Assembly: GCF_011074885.1 (NCBI RefSeq)
Contig: NC_054688.1
Span: forward strand, 310,001 to 374,000
DNA: 64,000 bases
Direction: 5' to 3'
Origin: Brettanomyces bruxellensis
Lineage: Eukaryota; Ascomycota; Pichiomycetes; Pichiales; Pichiaceae
Positions 10,141 through 21,886 of the stretch are shown one piece after another (positions within the stretch are counted from its first letter, which is position 1; each line of letters starts with the position of its first letter). The notes beneath the pieces are model-generated. The model was not told the origin of the DNA. It made no database searches and saw nothing but the letters and a program-made list of their open reading frames with translations. Both the position numbers and the translations under genes were made by a program.

Positions 10141-12659
10141 TGTCCCCATTCACAAGATCATCATAAGTATGTTTTCTTGATAAACGAGTTCCAGTCCTAA
10201 AAGGCTCTAAGAAAGAGAATTTGGACTTGTTCCAACGGCTTGAACCCTTCTCGGTCTTCACTTTTCCACCAGCAGAAGTCGCAGGAATCACTTGAAATGA
10301 TATCTTATGGCCAGAGGATTCGGATTTGTCCGCCAAAGTATCATGAGGTGAAGTAACTTGAGGTAACTTAGAGTGATTGACTTCTCCATCCAATGACGAG
10401 TTGAGTAATGCTCGATCATCTTCATGTTCTGCTTGTAAAGGGATGTTACGATGCCTGGTCGTCGTATGACGCTTGGACTCCGTGTGATTGCGTCCAGTAA
10501 GTTTCTGATAATCCTTTTCACCAGCATTTAAACTTGGTGAATCAGAAACTGCAAATTTCTCAGGTTCGACCACGGGCAACGGACAATTTAACATGCTCAG
10601 TGCTTCCATATTTTCAGGAACTGTCACTCTGGAAGTAGCGAGATTGTTCGATTCCTTTCCAACGACAACAGGGTTGTCGTCAGTAGAAGTTGCAGTAGAT
10701 CTCTCAGCTTTAATGTTCTCCTTAGGAGCTTGGGGCATTGAAAGCTTCGCTCCCGTAATCATACCAGCATGACCAACCATAGGTGAACGCTTCGCATTAA
10801 GAGCGGACTTTGATGAAAGTTCAATCTTCCTATTTTCCTCATCTTGAACCCTTTTTAGCTCTACTTCTTTCTTCAGTCTTTTTCTCTTCTCTGCATTTTG
10901 AACTCTGATCTCTTCTTGCCTTTTAGCCTCCCTTTCTCTGACCTCCTTTGAATATTTCTCCCAGTCGTCTTTAGCAGTTATCGCTTCTCTACGTTGTTCT
11001 GAAAGTTTTTCCTTAGATATTTTAGAGAGATCCTTTAATTTTTCCTTATGCTCTTCAACAAGTTTTTTAATTGTGCTCAAATGACTTCTCAACACATTAT
11101 TGTTAGAGATTGATTTCTCTTGCTTCGAGCTAAGGATGGCCAATGAGCGTACAAACGTCTTCTGCTATTTAATAGCTTTACGAGTTTCATCAACACTTGA
11201 ATGCCTTGCACTAATAGCGGCTTTGAGCTTCTCCACTATCTGTTCAATTTGTGAGTTCCTATCCCGTAACTCCTTTTCTTTTTCATCTGCCTGTTGTTGT
11301 AATGCATGACCATCTTCATCAAATTTGGCAGTATCAGCAGTTTCCTTCTTTTCTGTTTCTTTGACATCATCCAACCGATCTGATTTTTGCTTTTTCATAT
11401 TCTCTGCGTCGGGTATAATCTGTTGAATTTGATCTTCATGCAACTTTTTTGCTTCTTCTTCAACTACTTTAGCATCCTCTGCATCCTTTAAGATTTCCTG
11501 CTTCTTGTTGGCAAGATATCTCTTGGTTTCTCTGCTACTCTGTTGTTCCTTGACATCAATCACCTCGATCTCTCTGTTATGTTGTTCCTCGAGTTTTTTA
11601 TTTTGCTTGGAAATCTTAGTTTTATACCTTCCCAAAAGCCTTTTAACTTTTGTTTGATCTCTTTCAGTAAATTCTGCATGTTCCTGCTTTTTCTGCTCAG
11701 TATCGGCCTCATTCTGCTTCTTCACGTATGCATCGACCTCACTCAAAAGTGGTTTAACACGCTTCTGAGCAATAGCCACTAACTGGGCATCAGTTAGTGC
11801 TAATCCTGCACCAACTCCAACCGATACATGACTCCTGGTAACCTTGCTCTTATTCAACGAGTTTCTGGCAATCCGAACATTGTTCAGATAATTTTGGTTT
11901 CAAACCAAACTGCTTTAGGTTAGGATCTTGAGAAGAAAGTGGTTCAATGTCATCATCTGATTCACTAGATTCAGCAGTAAGAGGGATATTGTTACCATCC
12001 ACCCGCTCATCATTATGAGCAGAGGATGATGAAGACGACGACGACGACGATGATGATGAGTCTGCGAAACGACTTTCTCTGACAACATTGTCAAGTGATT
12101 GCTGATCCCGTGTTTGTTATTCAATTGCATTCACGAGCTCAGAATGCTCAACCTATTCCTCCTCTAAGTCTGAGAGAACACCAACCTTCTTTCCATTCTC
12201 AACATCTTGATTCTCGTTTTTTCCCCTTCATCTTCTGCTGAAGTCTTCTGTTCCCCGCTTGCGTGGTCTTTATGATCACTTTTCGCCTTCGTTGGTTCGC
12301 TTTTGATCAACCCTTCTTCCTTTGCATCCTGTGTTGAAGAACTCTCCCTCCTCGTTATTTTTATCCGTATTAGAGCCATTCATTAGTTTTGGGTCAACAC
12401 CTTGGAGTTTGTCCACTGCATCATCAACAACATCCTCTACCTTCTCCTTAAGCTTTTTTACTTTACCTTTTGCGTCTAATTTCCGTTTAGGTAACTTTAT
12501 CTTATTCACTTCAACATTTCCTACATCAATTGTATTGATTCCTCGTTTCTCTGGGTTCAATCCACCCTGTCTAAATGGCGACTTCCACTTAGATGATTTC
12601 TTGTTAATGCTTGCATACTTCGAGAGTATTGTTTCTTTCTATAAGTTTTCTGCACTCAT
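10140..12659 (-). pseudogene. Multiply broken coiled-coil gene, Eis1-like in its middle part
   Basis: An ATG at 12657-12659 opens a frame that meets TAG at 12639-12641 after six codons, then continues with Lys/Glu-rich sequence. Frame changes are needed near 12345, near 12220 (an A run) and near 11895. Further in-frame stops are TAG 12153-12155, TAA 12117-12119 and TAG 11165-11167. The part from about 11890 to 10800 is a long charged coiled coil. Its start (GAGLALTDAQLVAIAQ, then PLLSEVDAYVKKQ) matches the pattern of Eis1, the eisosome protein, from memory of the family. A run of Asp/Ser codons lies near 12030-12058. The N-terminal part is not recognisable as Eis1, so the locus may itself be chimeric. 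The left end grades into retroelement pol in the same frame. Whether an intact copy exists elsewhere is unknown. Confidence 0.65.
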
Positions 12660-15600
12660 CTTAGTACTATTTGATCAAACGACTTTTCTTACAATTCATT
12701 CAGCTTATTAAATTATAATCCGAATGATGGTGTGGGCTGTCGGAAATAACTTAATTGTCATAAGATGGATATTTGAGGATATCTACGGATGGCGGCTTCA
12801 AAGCGGTAATTGCGTTATCTATGAAACAACAAAAAAAGAAAAAAAGAAAAATCAAAATCCGATTCATTCAAAGAAATCCGTTTTATGCAAATTGTTCTTT
12901 TGCTCTTCAACCAGCCAGCTCTACCTTTTTTTTTTCTCTCCCAATTGTCCAATAAAATTTTATACCACATCCCAAATTTCTTCTTCGAAACTATGGATAG
13001 GGATCTAAGCACCTACGTGGAATTTGCTAGTTAAATTAACCACTATTGTAGTTTATGGATTGTTAGAAAATACAGATATTGTTGTCTTTTAATAAATCAC
13101 TCCGCCTCGCCTTCCACCGAACAATTGGAAGTATATTTTTTTGCTTCTTCTGGGGAATTTTTTCTCCTCTGAACTTTTCACTGCCGCTTCCTTTTTGAAT
13201 TACTTTTCGCTGTATGCAGAGAAAAATTAATACAGCGATAGATATTTGAATGTGGATTTTACACAACAGATTGCTGCAGATAACTTTCTCACTGATTATT
13301 TAATTTATTTTCCATCAGCTTACTATGCATGAATAACTTAACTACTTGGTATATTATTACAACAGGCATAATTCAAAACTCTGTTAAATACTTTTGAATA
13401 TTTAAAGAATAAGCAAATGTTGAAAATCAATTTTTAGTCTATTTTTTAAATTTATGTCTAAAGTAAACTCAGCCACATCATTTTTGTTTTTTTCATTGAT
13501 TAACAGACCAGAACAATTGTATAATGGAAATGTCATAAATCCAAAGTAGAAGATGACCTTTTCAGATAATCAATGAGCAAAAAAAGGAGTATCTTCCGAT
13601 CCTTCCCAAATGTCAATTATCAGACCCTTGCAGCAAGAGACAGCATAATTAAATACCATTCTTTGAACGCGTATTTACATATCACTATCGAATATAAGTT
13701 TATTATATTTATAACTTTGGTGGTGAAAGGAATAAATCATCATAAAATTTCCTGTATTCAATTTTATTCTAATCCTTGTAATTCTCCTTTCATAAGAATT
13801 TGTAGATGTTGCCACACGTATTTTGATTTATTTTACTTACCATACCTTCTTTTTTATCCCTGATCATTTGTATTTCCATTTCTTGCTTTTCCTAGAACAA
13901 ATTATCCAGTCAATATCATACTTGATATAAAAAATGTTGATGCCATAATTAATGATATATAATTTTGGAATGGTCTAAACGAGAATTCACTGTGCCAATA
14001 CTATTTGGGTTTCTGGAAGTCAGAGCCTTTCATTTTTAGTTTGAACCAGTTGTATTATGGTTTAAGGTTGTAAATTTGAAGGAGAATAAGTTTGGTAGAC
14101 AAATTATTGACGTCAAAGGTGCTTTATCTTTGGTAATATGTAAGACACTTATTTTGTACCATTAATGCCACAGTATATTAATCTAAGTGCCTATATGGCT
14201 CAAAAAGAAAAAGTATATAATTTATTACAATGCTAAAGGAGCTATAATCCATCTGTCTATATTGAGATATTGAAATCATCTTAACAATGTAAGACGCATA
14301 ATATGTTATAAAACAGTAATATATATTGTTCCTGTACAAAAAAGGATGTTCAAAGTAAGAACTTGAATAGTATTTAGAAAAAAGTGGGCTGTAGATTGTG
14401 TAAAAAGAATTTCAGTTACCTTTCAAGTAACGAGAAACAATAAACAAACAGACGGAAACAGAAACCATTGGTATGACTTTCGGCTTATTTGATATAATCA
14501 AATATCTGGAAGTATCGAAAAACAATAAGAGCAGCTCCGGGCTTCCAACAGTTAATGAAATGTAAGTACTAATGAGACCTCATGGCTCAAATTTATAGCG
14601 AAAAAAGACGGCGATTAGTTTTATGTTATGTTTATGTCGACAATATATATATAAATGTTATTAAATAGTAAAATCATAACAAAGAAAAATATGATGAATT
14701 ATTTCAAGGAAAATAACCATCGGATAAATTTTGTTGTTACCACAGGTTGTCTGTACCTTTGGAAAGGTTGTACTTGCAGGAGCAGATCTTACCCGCATTG
14801 TTATTTAAACATTTTATTATTATTATTATGATTAATAATGATTACTAGATGATGTCTTACCCCTGCTACTCATACTATCAAGTTTTGTATCTTCATAGCA
14901 TATTGGGAAGTGTTTTATACATGGACGGTAAGCGGTACATTATACAAACATATATATATATATGTAATGTTGGAGTTGTAGTATGATATGTTCTCTGAAT
15001 AATCCGTAATAGGATATAAATTTATTGCAGGCAAAGGGATCAACAATGCATCTTGAAGACTTGGGAAAAAGTCCGAATTTCAAAACTTGCAGCCGCTGAT
15101 CAATGAGCAGATAAATAAATGCTCTCATTTTTTATTGAAGGCCCAAAGAAAGGTATGAACCAAGAGCAACAGGCACTGAATTCTTTTAAGATAATTGTTA
15201 TCAGTTTTTCCTCACTTTATTAAGTCTGTAATGATGATTTGTAAGAAATTCTAATTCGATTTCAAAGTAATGTGTGTCTTCATCCTTAATATTTTAGTGA
15301 ATGGTACCCAAATTTAGAGTGAAGCTAATTAATTTGTGTAAGGATGGTATGTCGACTAGCTAGATACCGGTTCCTGGTGTGTGAAGTTACAAAACTCAGT
15401 GACACGAATAATAATCAATAATGATATCAATATGGACAATACTGTCAACTTGTGATACAATCAATATTAAATTAAGATCAATTCAAATTAAAAAAATATA
15501 TATTAGCTTGTCTTCCTTAAACTCTTTCAAGAAAAAGGAAGTATTTGTTACGTAGAATAGTTTTAGCAAAACTCAGATATCCCTTTTCACAAGTGGGATT

Positions 15601-16217
15601 CTCTGTGTCGCATCAATTCTCAGAAATTATGCTCTTGTTAGGATTTCTAAAAATCCGCGAAATCCGACACTAAAATATTTAGTTATACATATAATTCGGA
15701 AGAATTCGTGATTTAGTATGAGGTACAGCCCGGAGCATAAATAGAAGAATATATAGAAAAATTGATTTCTTCGATGGACACATTTATTGTGTTCATACAA
15801 TCAAGTGTATAATCAAAATTTTATTATTATACATTGGCCACAAATAAAACAATAGTTGCATAAAAATGGTCTTAATAAAGCAAGTTTCACTTCTCTTCAA
15901 AAAGTTCAGAATACATTATCTCAGTCAAATGTTGCATTATGTGAAGCTTTATGTCACCGCATGTACATCTGAATATAAATTTATAACTGCCTTTAAATCA
16001 TCCCTAATTTTACATTGTTCTTTCTTTCAATAAGCTGTGCTTGAATGATTTACGAACTTTCAATGGAGTTCCTATCTTCATTCTCCATTCTAGTCGATGC
16101 TGCATAAAAAGGTCACTTGGTCTTACGACCAATGACTAAACTTCCAATAATAAATTATATTCTTTTAAAGATATGATTCATCTATCCCACAATGTAGTTG
16201 GTGCCTCGTAATGTAGT
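12660..16217. other. 3.6-kb ORF-free region upstream of flocculin paralog 2
   Basis: No frame here has convincing coding character; the ORFs near 12724-13012 and 13573-13863 are short and low-complexity. Features seen are an A-rich/T-rich stretch around 12825-12960, a (TTA)n stretch near 14812-14830 and TA-rich tracts near 14645 and 14950. I find no tRNA, and no LTR pair or solo LTR with a target duplication. It probably includes a long promoter for the adhesin gene at 16331. Confidence 0.6.
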
Positions 16218-16225
16218 TATAAAAG
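16218..16225 (+). promoter_or_regulatory. Putative TATA box of flocculin paralog 2
   Basis: TATAAAAG lies 106 nt before the ATG at 16331. Position and match to the consensus support it; it is not proven. Confidence 0.5.
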
Positions 16226-16330
16226 GGACAATAATCCGGAATATTGTGTGTCAACGTTTTCTATAAACATCAAGAAACACAAATAAGTAGAAGAAGGTGA
16301 CGAAACCTAAAAGCACCTAACGAATTTGAA

Positions 16331-19162
16331 ATGTCGTACATCAAATTAATATATCTATTGGGGCTACTTCTTTTTCATGCCTCATCTATCCAAGCTGAAT
16401 CTACCACATTATATCAAGCAACGACCGGTGGTATTGGATGCCAGTATGGAGAACAAGCAGCAAGTGATGATGGCTTTGGAGTTACATTTTATTCATATCC
16501 ATACGATGATACAGAAGCAGGTAACACTATCGATGGAAGTGTCAGTACTGCATTCTTTCAAACAGGATACTCCAAATATGATCTTATTGGTGTGACCTCT
16601 GGTGTGACCGTTCCGACAATCAATTATTCCGGTAACGAAGCCACGACAGCTACCTCTGATTTATATGGAGTCGGTGTGACTATGATGCATTTCTTCTTGG
16701 AGTTAGACGGCTATTTCTACGCAACTGTCTCTGGTGTGTATACATTGAAGCTTGATAACATAGACGATTTTGCAGCTATATGGTTTGGTTCTGGACTACC
16801 ATGCTGCGGGGAGACAACCGACAGTGATGATGAAGCTGCTCCTGATTTTGCTACTGGAAGAAGTGACGGAACTGATTCCAATGGCGGTTCAAAGTATTCC
16901 ATCTATTTGTCAGCAGGTTCTTATTATCCTATCAAAGTGAGATATGTTAATGTCAGAAATGCGGCAGACCTCCTTTTCAGTGTTGTCGAACCTTCTGGTA
17001 ATGAAATAACAGACTTTAGTGGATATGTATACCAGTTCGTTACCATTGACAGCTCATGCAAAACTGTTACAGCTACGCTACCGTTTGAAACCACTACAAT
17101 TACGACTAATGTTCCATCCACTACGACTTCGACAGTACCAACAACAGTTACAACAAATGGCAAAACTATAACCACCACTATTGTTATTGTGGAGGAGCCA
17201 CAACTCTCTACTACTACTGTGACAACTGACGTAACATCCGTCACCACCACTACTGCAGCCACTACATACACGTCTGATGATCAGACTATAACTAGTAGTA
17301 TTGTTGTTGTGGAGGAGCCACCACTCTCTACTATTACTGTGACAACTGACGTAACATCCGTCACCACCACTACTGCAGCCACTACATACACGTCTGATGA
17401 TCAGACTATAACTAGTAGTATTGTTGTTGTGGAGGAGCCACCACTCTCTACTACTACTGTGACAACTGACGTAACATCCGTCACCACCACTACTGCAGCC
17501 ACTACATACACGTCTGATGATCAGACTATAACTAGTAGTATTGTTGTTGTGGAGGAGCCACCACTCTCTACTACTACTGTGACAACTGACGTAACATCCG
17601 TCACCACCACTACTGCAGCCACTACATACACGTCTGATGATCAGACTATAACTAGTAGTATTGTTGTTGTTGAAGAACCACCACTTTCTACAACTACTGT
17701 GACAACTGATGTCAGTGTTGTCACTACCACTACTGAGGCTACAACTTACACATCTAATGGTAAGCAAGTTATTGATAACGTTGTGCTTGTGGAGGAGCCA
17801 CTACTTTCAACTACTACGGCTACTACTGATGTTAGTTCAGTCACCACCACTACTGCAGCCACTATATACACTTCTGATGATCAGACTATAACTAGTAGTG
17901 TTGTTGTTGTGGAGGAGCCACCACTCTCTACTACTACAGTGACAACTGACGTGACATCCGTCACCACCACTACTGCAGCCACTGCATACACGTCTGATGA
18001 TCAGACTATAACTAGCAGTATTGTTATTGTGGAGGAGTCATCACTTTCAACTATCACCGTGACAACTGATGTTAGTTCAGTCTCCACCACTACTGCAGCT
18101 ACCACATACACATCTGGTGGTAAGCAAGTTATTGGCAACGTTGTGCTTGTGGAAGAACCACTACTCTCTACTACTACAGTTACTACTGATATTAGTTCAG
18201 TCACCACTACTACTGCAGCCACTATATACACGTTTGATGATCAGACTGTAACTAGTAGTATTGTTGTTGTAGAAGAGCCATCAAGTACTAATGATTATAG
18301 TACTACAACAACACTCTCAACCACAACAGTGACTACTGATGTGACATCCGTCACAACTACTACTGCAGTCACCACATACACGTCTGATGATAATACTATA
18401 ACTAGTAGTGTTGTTATTGTTAAAGAGCCATCAACATCTTTCTTGAGTTCCTCTACATCTGCCTTATTGTCTTCAAGTTCTGTTGACTCTGAGACATTCG
18501 CATTCTACGGCAACTCAACATCATCCACAGATGTACCAGTTGACAACGGAGTGATATCAACAATAACTATTTCAACAGATGTTGAGTGCTCATCAACATT
18601 AACTAAAACTACTGTTCTAACACAGAATGGAAAGACCACTACAGCAAATATTGTGCTTGTTGAAGAGCCAAAGATTTCTGAAGGTGGTACTTTAGATAAT
18701 CCAGCATCAGCATCAGCAACCCAAGCGCCAACAACAACAACAACAACAACAACACTGGAAACAATAACCAGTAGTACAAAAGGATTCGGTTTTGCAAGTA
18801 CTTATGATAGTTCCAATGAATCTGGATCAGGATCATTGTCAAATAATGTCGGTAGCACTGCAAGTGCGGCATTATTAACAACAGAAGCTGCTGGCTCAGG
18901 CAATTCTCCTTCAACTACAGTCAATATTGAAAATACTACAAAACAATCAACTGAGAAATCTGTTACAGTTCCAAATGATCAATATTTGTCGGTGGCTAGT
19001 GAAGAAAAGAATTCGGATATATATGCAAACCCTACTTCGACGTCATCGGAAATATCTGCTTTATCACCTGAGGTATCGATTTATGAAGGTAGAGCAGCAA
19101 CCACCGAATATGGCATCCAGATGATATTTACAATTCTTGCAGTTATGCTAATGGGATTGTAA
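16331..19162 (+). CDS. Flo-type PA14-domain GPI-anchored cell-wall adhesin (flocculin paralog 2)
   Basis: This 943-aa protein is a cell-surface adhesin with the same architecture as the gene at 3559. A clean signal peptide (about residues 1-22, hydrophobic core then SIQA) precedes a PA14/Flo domain (about 25-245) with the calcium-type Asp-Asp pair at 145-146, a CC pair and FSGYVYQF. From about residue 295 to 700 come roughly ten 40-residue Thr/Val repeats ending in VEEP. A Ser/Thr stalk follows, containing a FAFYGN block and a cysteine-bearing unit (DVECSS) shared with paralog 1. The hydrophobic tail after EGRAATTEYG is a GPI signal. A run of ACA codons (18729-18753) gives a Thr tract. The first four repeats are nearly identical, so copy number is likely variable among strains. 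Ligand unknown. Confidence 0.93.
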   Translation: MSYIKLIYLLGLLLFHASSIQAESTTLYQATTGGIGCQYGEQAASDDGFGVTFYSYPYDDTEAGNTIDGSVSTAFFQTGYSKYDLIGVTSGVTVPTINYSGNEATTATSDLYGVGVTMMHFFLELDGYFYATVSGVYTLKLDNIDDFAAIWFGSGLPCCGETTDSDDEAAPDFATGRSDGTDSNGGSKYSIYLSAGSYYPIKVRYVNVRNAADLLFSVVEPSGNEITDFSGYVYQFVTIDSSCKTVTATLPFETTTITTNVPSTTTSTVPTTVTTNGKTITTTIVIVEEPQLSTTTVTTDVTSVTTTTAATTYTSDDQTITSSIVVVEEPPLSTITVTTDVTSVTTTTAATTYTSDDQTITSSIVVVEEPPLSTTTVTTDVTSVTTTTAATTYTSDDQTITSSIVVVEEPPLSTTTVTTDVTSVTTTTAATTYTSDDQTITSSIVVVEEPPLSTTTVTTDVSVVTTTTEATTYTSNGKQVIDNVVLVEEPLLSTTTATTDVSSVTTTTAATIYTSDDQTITSSVVVVEEPPLSTTTVTTDVTSVTTTTAATAYTSDDQTITSSIVIVEESSLSTITVTTDVSSVSTTTAATTYTSGGKQVIGNVVLVEEPLLSTTTVTTDISSVTTTTAATIYTFDDQTVTSSIVVVEEPSSTNDYSTTTTLSTTTVTTDVTSVTTTTAVTTYTSDDNTITSSVVIVKEPSTSFLSSSTSALLSSSSVDSETFAFYGNSTSSTDVPVDNGVISTITISTDVECSSTLTKTTVLTQNGKTTTANIVLVEEPKISEGGTLDNPASASATQAPTTTTTTTTLETITSSTKGFGFASTYDSSNESGSGSLSNNVGSTASAALLTTEAAGSGNSPSTTVNIENTTKQSTEKSVTVPNDQYLSVASEEKNSDIYANPTSTSSEISALSPEVSIYEGRAATTEYGIQMIFTILAVMLMGL
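17211..18290 (+). repeat. Tandem 120-nt repeats with a 360-nt higher-order period in flocculin paralog 2
   Basis: Units are in exact 120-nt register at 17221, 17341, 17461, 17581, 17701, 17821, 17941, 18061 and 18181. The first four are nearly identical. Two units carry a different end cassette (GKQVI then NVVLVEEPLL) at 17761 and 18121, exactly 360 nt apart, each followed by an AATIYT unit, so a three-unit block has been duplicated. A further unit resumes near 18320 after a short insert. Confidence 0.93.
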
Positions 19163-20338
19163 AAGGTCACTTTGATAATGATGAAGAGAAAAAGCCATAA
19201 TAAATTGACATACAGTGTACAGGATTTCCCGTACATGGATATTGAAAATTAGACAAGCTTCATTACAGCGAGCTATATGTAATTATTAATCGATTTCGAT
19301 GTAAAATGATCAACCAATCAGATGTAAAGTGTGTTATTGATGTTTTATTTCATAGTTATTATTATTCCTCTTTATCCTTAATGTCCCTGGGCACAATAAT
19401 CACAGAGCTCTTGGTATAGTGTTTTCGAACTACAGACTGTGTATCAGCATCATCCTATTTGGAATTAACTAAAATATTTCTACTACTTCTAGTGAATACT
19501 TGTATGTTCCTGTATTTATTTTCTGCTTCATCTTAGCTCCTCTTTCAGATAGGAATGGTGGAATTTATAACAGTTATTTCAATCATGAATGCCAAATACA
19601 TTTTATCTTAGTACATGCCCTGTTCTCCGATCTCATTTTAGTAAGTCGATAGTAATAGTTTTACATATTTCAGATAACTTTATCTCGGAAAAGGCATCAT
19701 TGGTCTTAAGGAACCAATGATCATAGATCTTATAAGATGAGTAATTAATTTTGAAAAGCATTTCATCACTATTGTTCATATTGTTCATGAATTTATTTAA
19801 TTGTTTAGTCAAGCCTGAGTACAAACAAGTCTCGGTGAATTATTAATCATAAAAACTAAATACTGTCATAATCTAAATGTAGTGCGTGACAATCCTTACC
19901 AATTTTAGTTTTAAACTACTTGAAAGTCGAGAAGCAGTAGTTAGCGTTTCTTTTTATAGTTATTTAACCAATTGTACAAGTTGGACCCTGAACGTAATGA
20001 ATAATTTGAGAGAGATACCACATAGTTCAAAAAGCTACCAATTAATTGCATTTGAGATATTTAGGGTTCTTTAAGGTACTATAGAAATACTATCCTATAC
20101 CTTCTAGACCTTATACTAGATACATCAATACTTCAACGGGATTGCTACTACTTTACTTTTCTTTAATATTTTAGAAAGTGTTCATTTAATTTTTCATTGA
20201 AAACCGTCCGAAACCATTCTCATAAAGACAATTTGGGCGGGGGAGGAAAAAAAAGGACATCATCCCAACATCAAAGAAGACCAATGCTTTGCCGATACGA
20301 ACTCCATAACACGCATCATTATCGTAACCCATCTGCAC
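19163..20338. other. Intergenic region between flocculin paralog 2 and the RRM gene
   Basis: This holds the converging 3' ends of two genes. No convincing ORF, tRNA or LTR is seen. A G-rich then A-rich stretch lies at 20231-20251. Confidence 0.5.
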
Positions 20339-21121
20339 TTATTTCTTATCCGCTTCAAATGCTGTTGCACCTGCTGCTTTAGCCGTTGAAGAATCAGGAC
20401 TGATCGTATTAATTGTTGGATTAATAGCTGGACCATTTCCTGGTGTCTTTGATTTTCCCTCCTTTTGACGTGCAATACTTTTAGCATGCTCATGAACCTG
20501 GGAAACATCTGTTGCAACATTTGTGTACATCTCGTTGAGTTTCGAACCATATTTACCACTCTTAAATTTATCTAAGTAGTCATCCAGTGTCTTTTTTCCC
20601 TGGTTGAACTTTTCATCAAGACCCAGTTTTGCATTCACCTCCTGTCCCTTTGCTTGGAAATGATACTTGTTGTCGATATCCTGAAGAAATGATTTGAACC
20701 GACTACTAAGATCATGCTTCTTATCGAACTCAATAGCCTTCTGTATCAAGTTGTCTGACAAAACATATCCATTAGCTAAATACTCGGCGGCTATTGTAGA
20801 TTTTGGCTTTTCTTCTTGTGGAATTGCAGCAATTTCATCTGATTTGTCATTTTTCGCAGACGTCACACCAGATGCAGCGGACTTTTCAGAAGAAGATTCT
20901 TTTGCTTTCACATGAATTGTTCCACCGTTAAGCTCAGCACCATTTAATAGCGTTGCCGTTGAAACTGCTGATTGATTGGCAAATGTTACTTCAACTGATT
21001 TTGTTTTCTCTGATTTCGAAATCACATCAATTGTATCTACCTTTCCGCAGAAGGAGAAGAATTCCTTAATTTTTGACTCATCTGTTGAAACAGGTATATC
21101 TGAACAAATAACAGCTGACAT
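20339..21121 (-). CDS. Vip1-like RNA-binding protein with N-terminal RRM
   Basis: The 260-aa product starts with a single RNA recognition motif (about residues 3-75; RNP2-like VICSDIPV and RNP1-like KSVEVTFA). A Lys/Ser/Glu-rich linker (75-105) and a helical C-terminal half (DLSSRFKSFLQDID, KTLDDYLDKF) follow, ending in an acidic-basic tail. This layout matches the fungal family named after fission yeast Vip1, of poorly known function; a cytoplasmic RNA-binding role is inferred. The ATG at 21119-21121 is the first in frame and gives a complete RRM. The gene is intact; a truncated duplicate of its last third lies at 7507-7760 beside an LTR. Confidence 0.8.
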   Translation of the reverse strand: MSAVICSDIPVSTDESKIKEFFSFCGKVDTIDVISKSEKTKSVEVTFANQSAVSTATLLNGAELNGGTIHVKAKESSSEKSAASGVTSAKNDKSDEIAAIPQEEKPKSTIAAEYLANGYVLSDNLIQKAIEFDKKHDLSSRFKSFLQDIDNKYHFQAKGQEVNAKLGLDEKFNQGKKTLDDYLDKFKSGKYGSKLNEMYTNVATDVSQVHEHAKSIARQKEGKSKTPGNGPAINPTINTISPDSSTAKAAGATAFEADKK

Positions 21122-21886
21122 CTCGAATATTTTATTGACCTATCACTGCTACGATCCGCTATCATTAATCTGAGAAAAAAAAAAGTTGGAAAAGCAAAAG
21201 CAAACGAACAAACATGTGGCTATATATATACTGCTGCTTCCCCGCAGAATTCAGGTGCGGCTTTCGCAAGGCGAATTTCGGAGAATTAAAACGGTGCAAT
21301 AATCGGCTTTTTCCTTGCGGATTTTATGTATTTGGTTAAGCGTGTAAATTGCTACGACTGCGAAATTGTTCTTCTATGCCAAATTTTTCCACCCGGAATT
21401 ATACTTTTCGAAGTGTGTCAAAGCAGAAAAGATTAATTATAGACAAATATTTTAGAATTGTCGAATATTAAGAAAAAGAGGGAATTGTTATGTACACACG
21501 GTACCTTCCTTGCCGATCCTAGAAAGCTTTAGTTACCATCAAATTTTGAATGGTTATGGAACTGGAAGGATGTAAGAATGCTTCTGCGATATTCACATCT
21601 TGAGGCCGAATTCTCATAATATTTATCACCCTACTTGTTGGGTAAATTTTTATTTGACATAAAAATGTGCTGAGCAAAATTAGTTGAAAAAAGTGTAATA
21701 AGTAAAGTATAGTACAGAGAATATTGATGCTTTGGTTTCTACGATTCTAACTGAGTATTTTTGTGCACATAAAACAGTGCAGAAGTGCATCTTTTACATG
21801 TGGTTAATAATCTATCTACTGCTTCACAAAAAAATGTTTACGTATACGATTAAACATAAAAAGTGAAAAGATTCATTAAAATAGAG
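21122..21886. other. Intergenic: promoter of the RRM gene and 3' region of GDE1
   Basis: The two genes are on the same strand, so this contains the RRM gene promoter (a TA-rich stretch near 21220-21230 is a possible TATA element) and the GDE1 terminator. No other feature is seen. Confidence 0.5.

Noticed and set aside
12738..13123. TGTCGGA start suggestive of another LTR, as the missing 5' LTR of the decayed element
   Set aside because: The following sequence does not resemble the LTR at 7761-8371, and no matching CA end with a 5-bp duplication (TGGGC) was found.
13573..13863. 96-codon plus-strand ORF in the flocculin upstream region
   Set aside because: It has an ATG but composition typical of AT-rich noncoding DNA and no recognisable motif.
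15663..15669. TCCGACA, the same end motif as two LTRs in the window
   Set aside because: No TG start preceded by the matching CTAAA duplication was found within 300-650 bp upstream; a seven-base match is expected by chance.
17078..17767. 229-codon minus-strand ORF across the adhesin repeats
   Set aside because: It is a shadow frame of the 120-nt repeats, made only of repeating Ser/Cys/Asn units.
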